NCBI RefSeq assembly: GCF_030445035.2
Contig: NC_080702.1
Coordinates: 30,069,843 to 30,133,842, forward strand
DNA: 64,000 bases
From: Dasypus novemcinctus
Lineage: Eukaryota; Chordata; Mammalia; Cingulata; Dasypodidae
Direction of reading: 5' to 3'
The notes under the pieces are model-generated. The model searched no databases and was not told the origin of the DNA. It saw nothing but the letters and a program-made list of their open reading frames with translations. This document shows, one piece after another, positions 61,830 to 64,000 of the stretch. Made by a program: the position numbers and the translations under genes. The stretch's first letter is position 1. The number at the start of each line of letters is the position of its first letter.

Positions 61830-62000
61830 CTTCCCCCCCGCCCCCAAGATGGCTCCCTCTTCCGTCTGCTTGGTATATCTGCTCCTGCATCTGCTCGTTG
61901 TCTCTACTTGTCTTCTTTTAGGAGGCACAGGAAACTGAACCTGTGACCTCCCATGTGGTAGGCAGACTCCCCACTGCTTGAGCCACATCCACTCTCTAAT
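61830..62000 (-). mobile_element. SINE (antisense) in L1-derived sequence
   Basis: TTTTAGGAGGCACAGGAAAC to TTGAGCCACATCCACTCTC. Confidence 0.75.
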
Positions 62001-62099
62001 AATTTCCTTTCTCTCTCTCTCTATTATATATATGTGATTCAGATCTAGAAACAGATAGTACAAATGGAAATCTTATGTATCTGACATTTTAAAAAACAG

Positions 62100-62575
62100 A
62101 ATGCCTCTATGTACCAGGGATACGGTGGAAGAACAAAATAAAGTTTCTGTTTTCATGGGTCTCACTTTCTGGGGTGGAAGGCAGGCAGAAAACCATAAAC
62201 AAAGGGGGGTGGGGGTATATGGGAACCTCTTATATATTTTTAATGTAACATTAAAAAAAGAAGAAAAAAAGATATATAACAGAGATATAACAGAGAGTGA
62301 TCAGTTCTACAGAGAAAACTAAGTAGCGCACGGGGACAGAGAGAGGCAGGGGGCTGCTGTTTGGGCAGTTTTCAGACAGCCTCTCTGAATGAATGGAGGC
62401 AGGGATTTTCTAAGGAGAGGAAATAATGGGAAAATCTTCCAGGGAACAGCGAGGAGGCCAGTGCTTCTGGGGCCAGTGAGTGAGAGGGATGGGGAGGAGG
62501 TGACGGCAGGGAGAGGACCCTGGGGGCAAAGTGCCTGGGGCTGTCTGGGTTGTGGGGAGGGAGGATCTGAGCTTT
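62100..62575 (+). mobile_element. Ancient repeat with small L1 tail insertion
   Basis: GTACCAGGGATACGGTGGAAG and AACAGCGAGGAGGCCAGTG are old-repeat wording. 62200-62285 is an L1 3' tail. Confidence 0.5.
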
Positions 62576-62579
62576 TACT

Positions 62580-62850
62580 TTTTAAGTTATTATTATTTTT
62601 TTAATTTTTAAAAAAGCTTTAGATTACGTGAAAAACATAAGGGATTCCCATATCGCCCCCTGCTCCCCCCTCCCACACTTTCCCACCTCAACCACACCCT
62701 TCATTAGTGTGTTGCTTACAGGTGATGGAGACGTAGCTGACGCACTGCCACCAGCCACGGGGTGCAGCTCGCAGCGCAGGTCACACTCTGTCCTGCCCAG
62801 GTTTGTAGGTTATGACAAAATACACAATGACCTTTTGTTTTAAGGCCAGT
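62580..62850 (-). mobile_element. L1M-type 3' end (antisense)
   Basis: AAGCTTTAGATTACGTGAAAA, CACACTTTCCCACCTCAACC and TAGGTTATGACAAAATAC. Confidence 0.65.
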
Positions 62851-62929
62851 GGAAAACCACTGAAAGGTTTTAAACAGAGGACTCTTTTTCTTTTTTTAAC
62901 GTTTATTTTACATACATCAATATGCAGCC

Positions 62930-63330
62930 TGAAGTCCTGGTGACGCTGAGACTAAGAGGAGGCACGCATTGATTTTTTTCCCCTTCCAGTTAGAGCAGGT
63001 AGGTTTACAGAAAAACCGTGCAGAAAGTACAGAGTTCCCGTGTAATTTCCTACTCCTCACACACACGATTGTCCCTATTACTAACACTTTGCATTAGTGT
63101 GGTGCTTTTATTACAATGGATGAAACAATGTTATTAAAATGATGCTTTTAAATTATTAACCATTAGTTTACACCAGGATTTGCCATTCACTGAATTTCAT
63201 AGTTCATTCTAACGTAGTGAAATTATTTCTTACTCTGGATTAAAAAAAGTATCTTCTATTCACATATTCTTTCCTTTTCCTTCATCTCCAGAGCATGTTG
63301 ATCAAAGACAACACTGGATTTGATTTCTAA
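62930..63330 (-). mobile_element. L1M fragment (antisense)
   Basis: AGTACAGAGTTCCCGTGTAA, CTAACACTTTGCATTAGTG and CATAGTTCATTCTAACG. Confidence 0.6.
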
Positions 63331-63334
63331 TTGT

Positions 63335-63520
63335 ATTGCTTTTTTAAAAAAATTATTTATTTATTCCCCCCCTGCCTTGTTGTTTGCACTTGTTGTCTGC
63401 TCTCAGCTCTCCATGGCGGGCCAAATCGCCTTTACCAGGAGGCCCCGAGAACCGAACCCCGGGCCTCCAAAATGGTAGACGGGAGCCTAATTGCTTCAGC
63501 CACGGCCACTTCCCTGCCTT
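63335..63520 (-). mobile_element. SINE (antisense), internally shortened
   Basis: AAAAATTATTTATTTATTCC tail side; reverse B box in ACCGAACCCCGGGCC; GGCCACTTCCC head end. Confidence 0.8.
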
Positions 63521-63769
63521 GTTTTTTAATATGTTAACTGAGGAGCGAGCAGGGCATGTTTGATATCCTGCCTTAATCCCTCAGTTATCTGACCTAATTG
63601 GGAAAAAGTCATTCCATATAAATGAGCTTTGCCGATGACTGAAGATAACCAAACTGACCAGAATGTTTGGATGTAAATCTTTATAAAATTGAGAGGATGT
63701 CTCCTCTTTCTTAATTATGGACCTATGATTGTAAATGAATTCCCTCCTTGCTTACTGGTTGATTGCATC

Positions 63770-64000
63770 CATCATCTATGTGGAATCTAAGCCCCCTCTC
63801 GATCTACAGGGGGAGTAGACATCACCATCCCAGGGTCCACAGGATGGAGGAATAGAGAATGGATTAGAATGCACTTACCGATACTACTATGGAACTATTG
63901 TGATTAGTAATGGAAGAAATTGTAGCATTGATGTGGAAAAAGTGGCCATGGTAGCTGCTGAGGGCGGGGAGAGGGAAGAAGAGATGAGATGTGGGGGCAT
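63770..64000 (+). mobile_element. L1 3' end (sense), cut by window edge
   Basis: CATCTATGTGGAATCTAAGCC and ATTGATGTGGAAAAAGTGGCC, running to the end of the window. Confidence 0.8.

Overview
This is mammalian nuclear DNA. It has large spliced genes with consensus GT-AG introns, and roughly half or more of the bases are interspersed repeats. The dominant SINEs are tRNA-headed elements with a GGTTCAAACCC-type B box (several around 400 bp, plus short and two-headed forms). Together with the accompanying L1 3' ends they match my memory of the DAS SINEs and L1s of Xenarthra, so an armadillo (Dasypus-like) is the most likely source. No bacterial, organellar or free-viral features are present.

Two protein-coding genes are supported exon by exon. 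The first, on the + strand, is a complete CLEC17A (prolectin), a type II membrane C-type lectin. Its 12 coding exons run from 6176 to 24659, every junction keeps phase, and the joined frame is 978 nt (325 aa). The second, on the - strand, is the 3' half of ADGRE3 (EMR3), an EGF/GAIN-type adhesion GPCR. Eight consecutive exons between 60336 and 41130 give part of the GAIN domain, the GPS, all seven transmembrane helices and most of the cytoplasmic tail. Its EGF exons must lie beyond 64000, and a short terminal exon was not located. The two genes are convergent, as I recall for the human 19p13.12 locus.

Layout: 1-6100 holds repeats, a CpG-rich block (3290-3915) and a solo LTR. 6176-24659 is CLEC17A, whose introns carry a degenerate C/A-rich satellite, L1, MIR, L2 and SINE copies. 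24660-41100 is intergenic, with an 85-bp minisatellite (26021-26615), several nested transposon insertions and an antisense L1. 41130-60336 is ADGRE3 with very SINE-rich introns. 60337-64000 is a further ADGRE3 intron made of L1, L2 and SINE fragments.

Biologically both genes are leukocyte surface receptors. CLEC17A is a Ca2+-dependent mannose/fucose-type lectin known from dividing germinal-centre B cells. ADGRE3 is a myeloid adhesion GPCR. They share a neighbourhood, but nothing here indicates that they form one pathway. I found no convincing new gene system. The most notable signals are loss of a conserved GPS cysteine in ADGRE3, reduction of the CLEC17A cytoplasmic repeat to one unit, a GC-AG intron inside the lectin domain, the 85-bp minisatellite, and a rich record of SINE-in-SINE and L1-in-LTR nesting with readable target-site duplications (TSDs).
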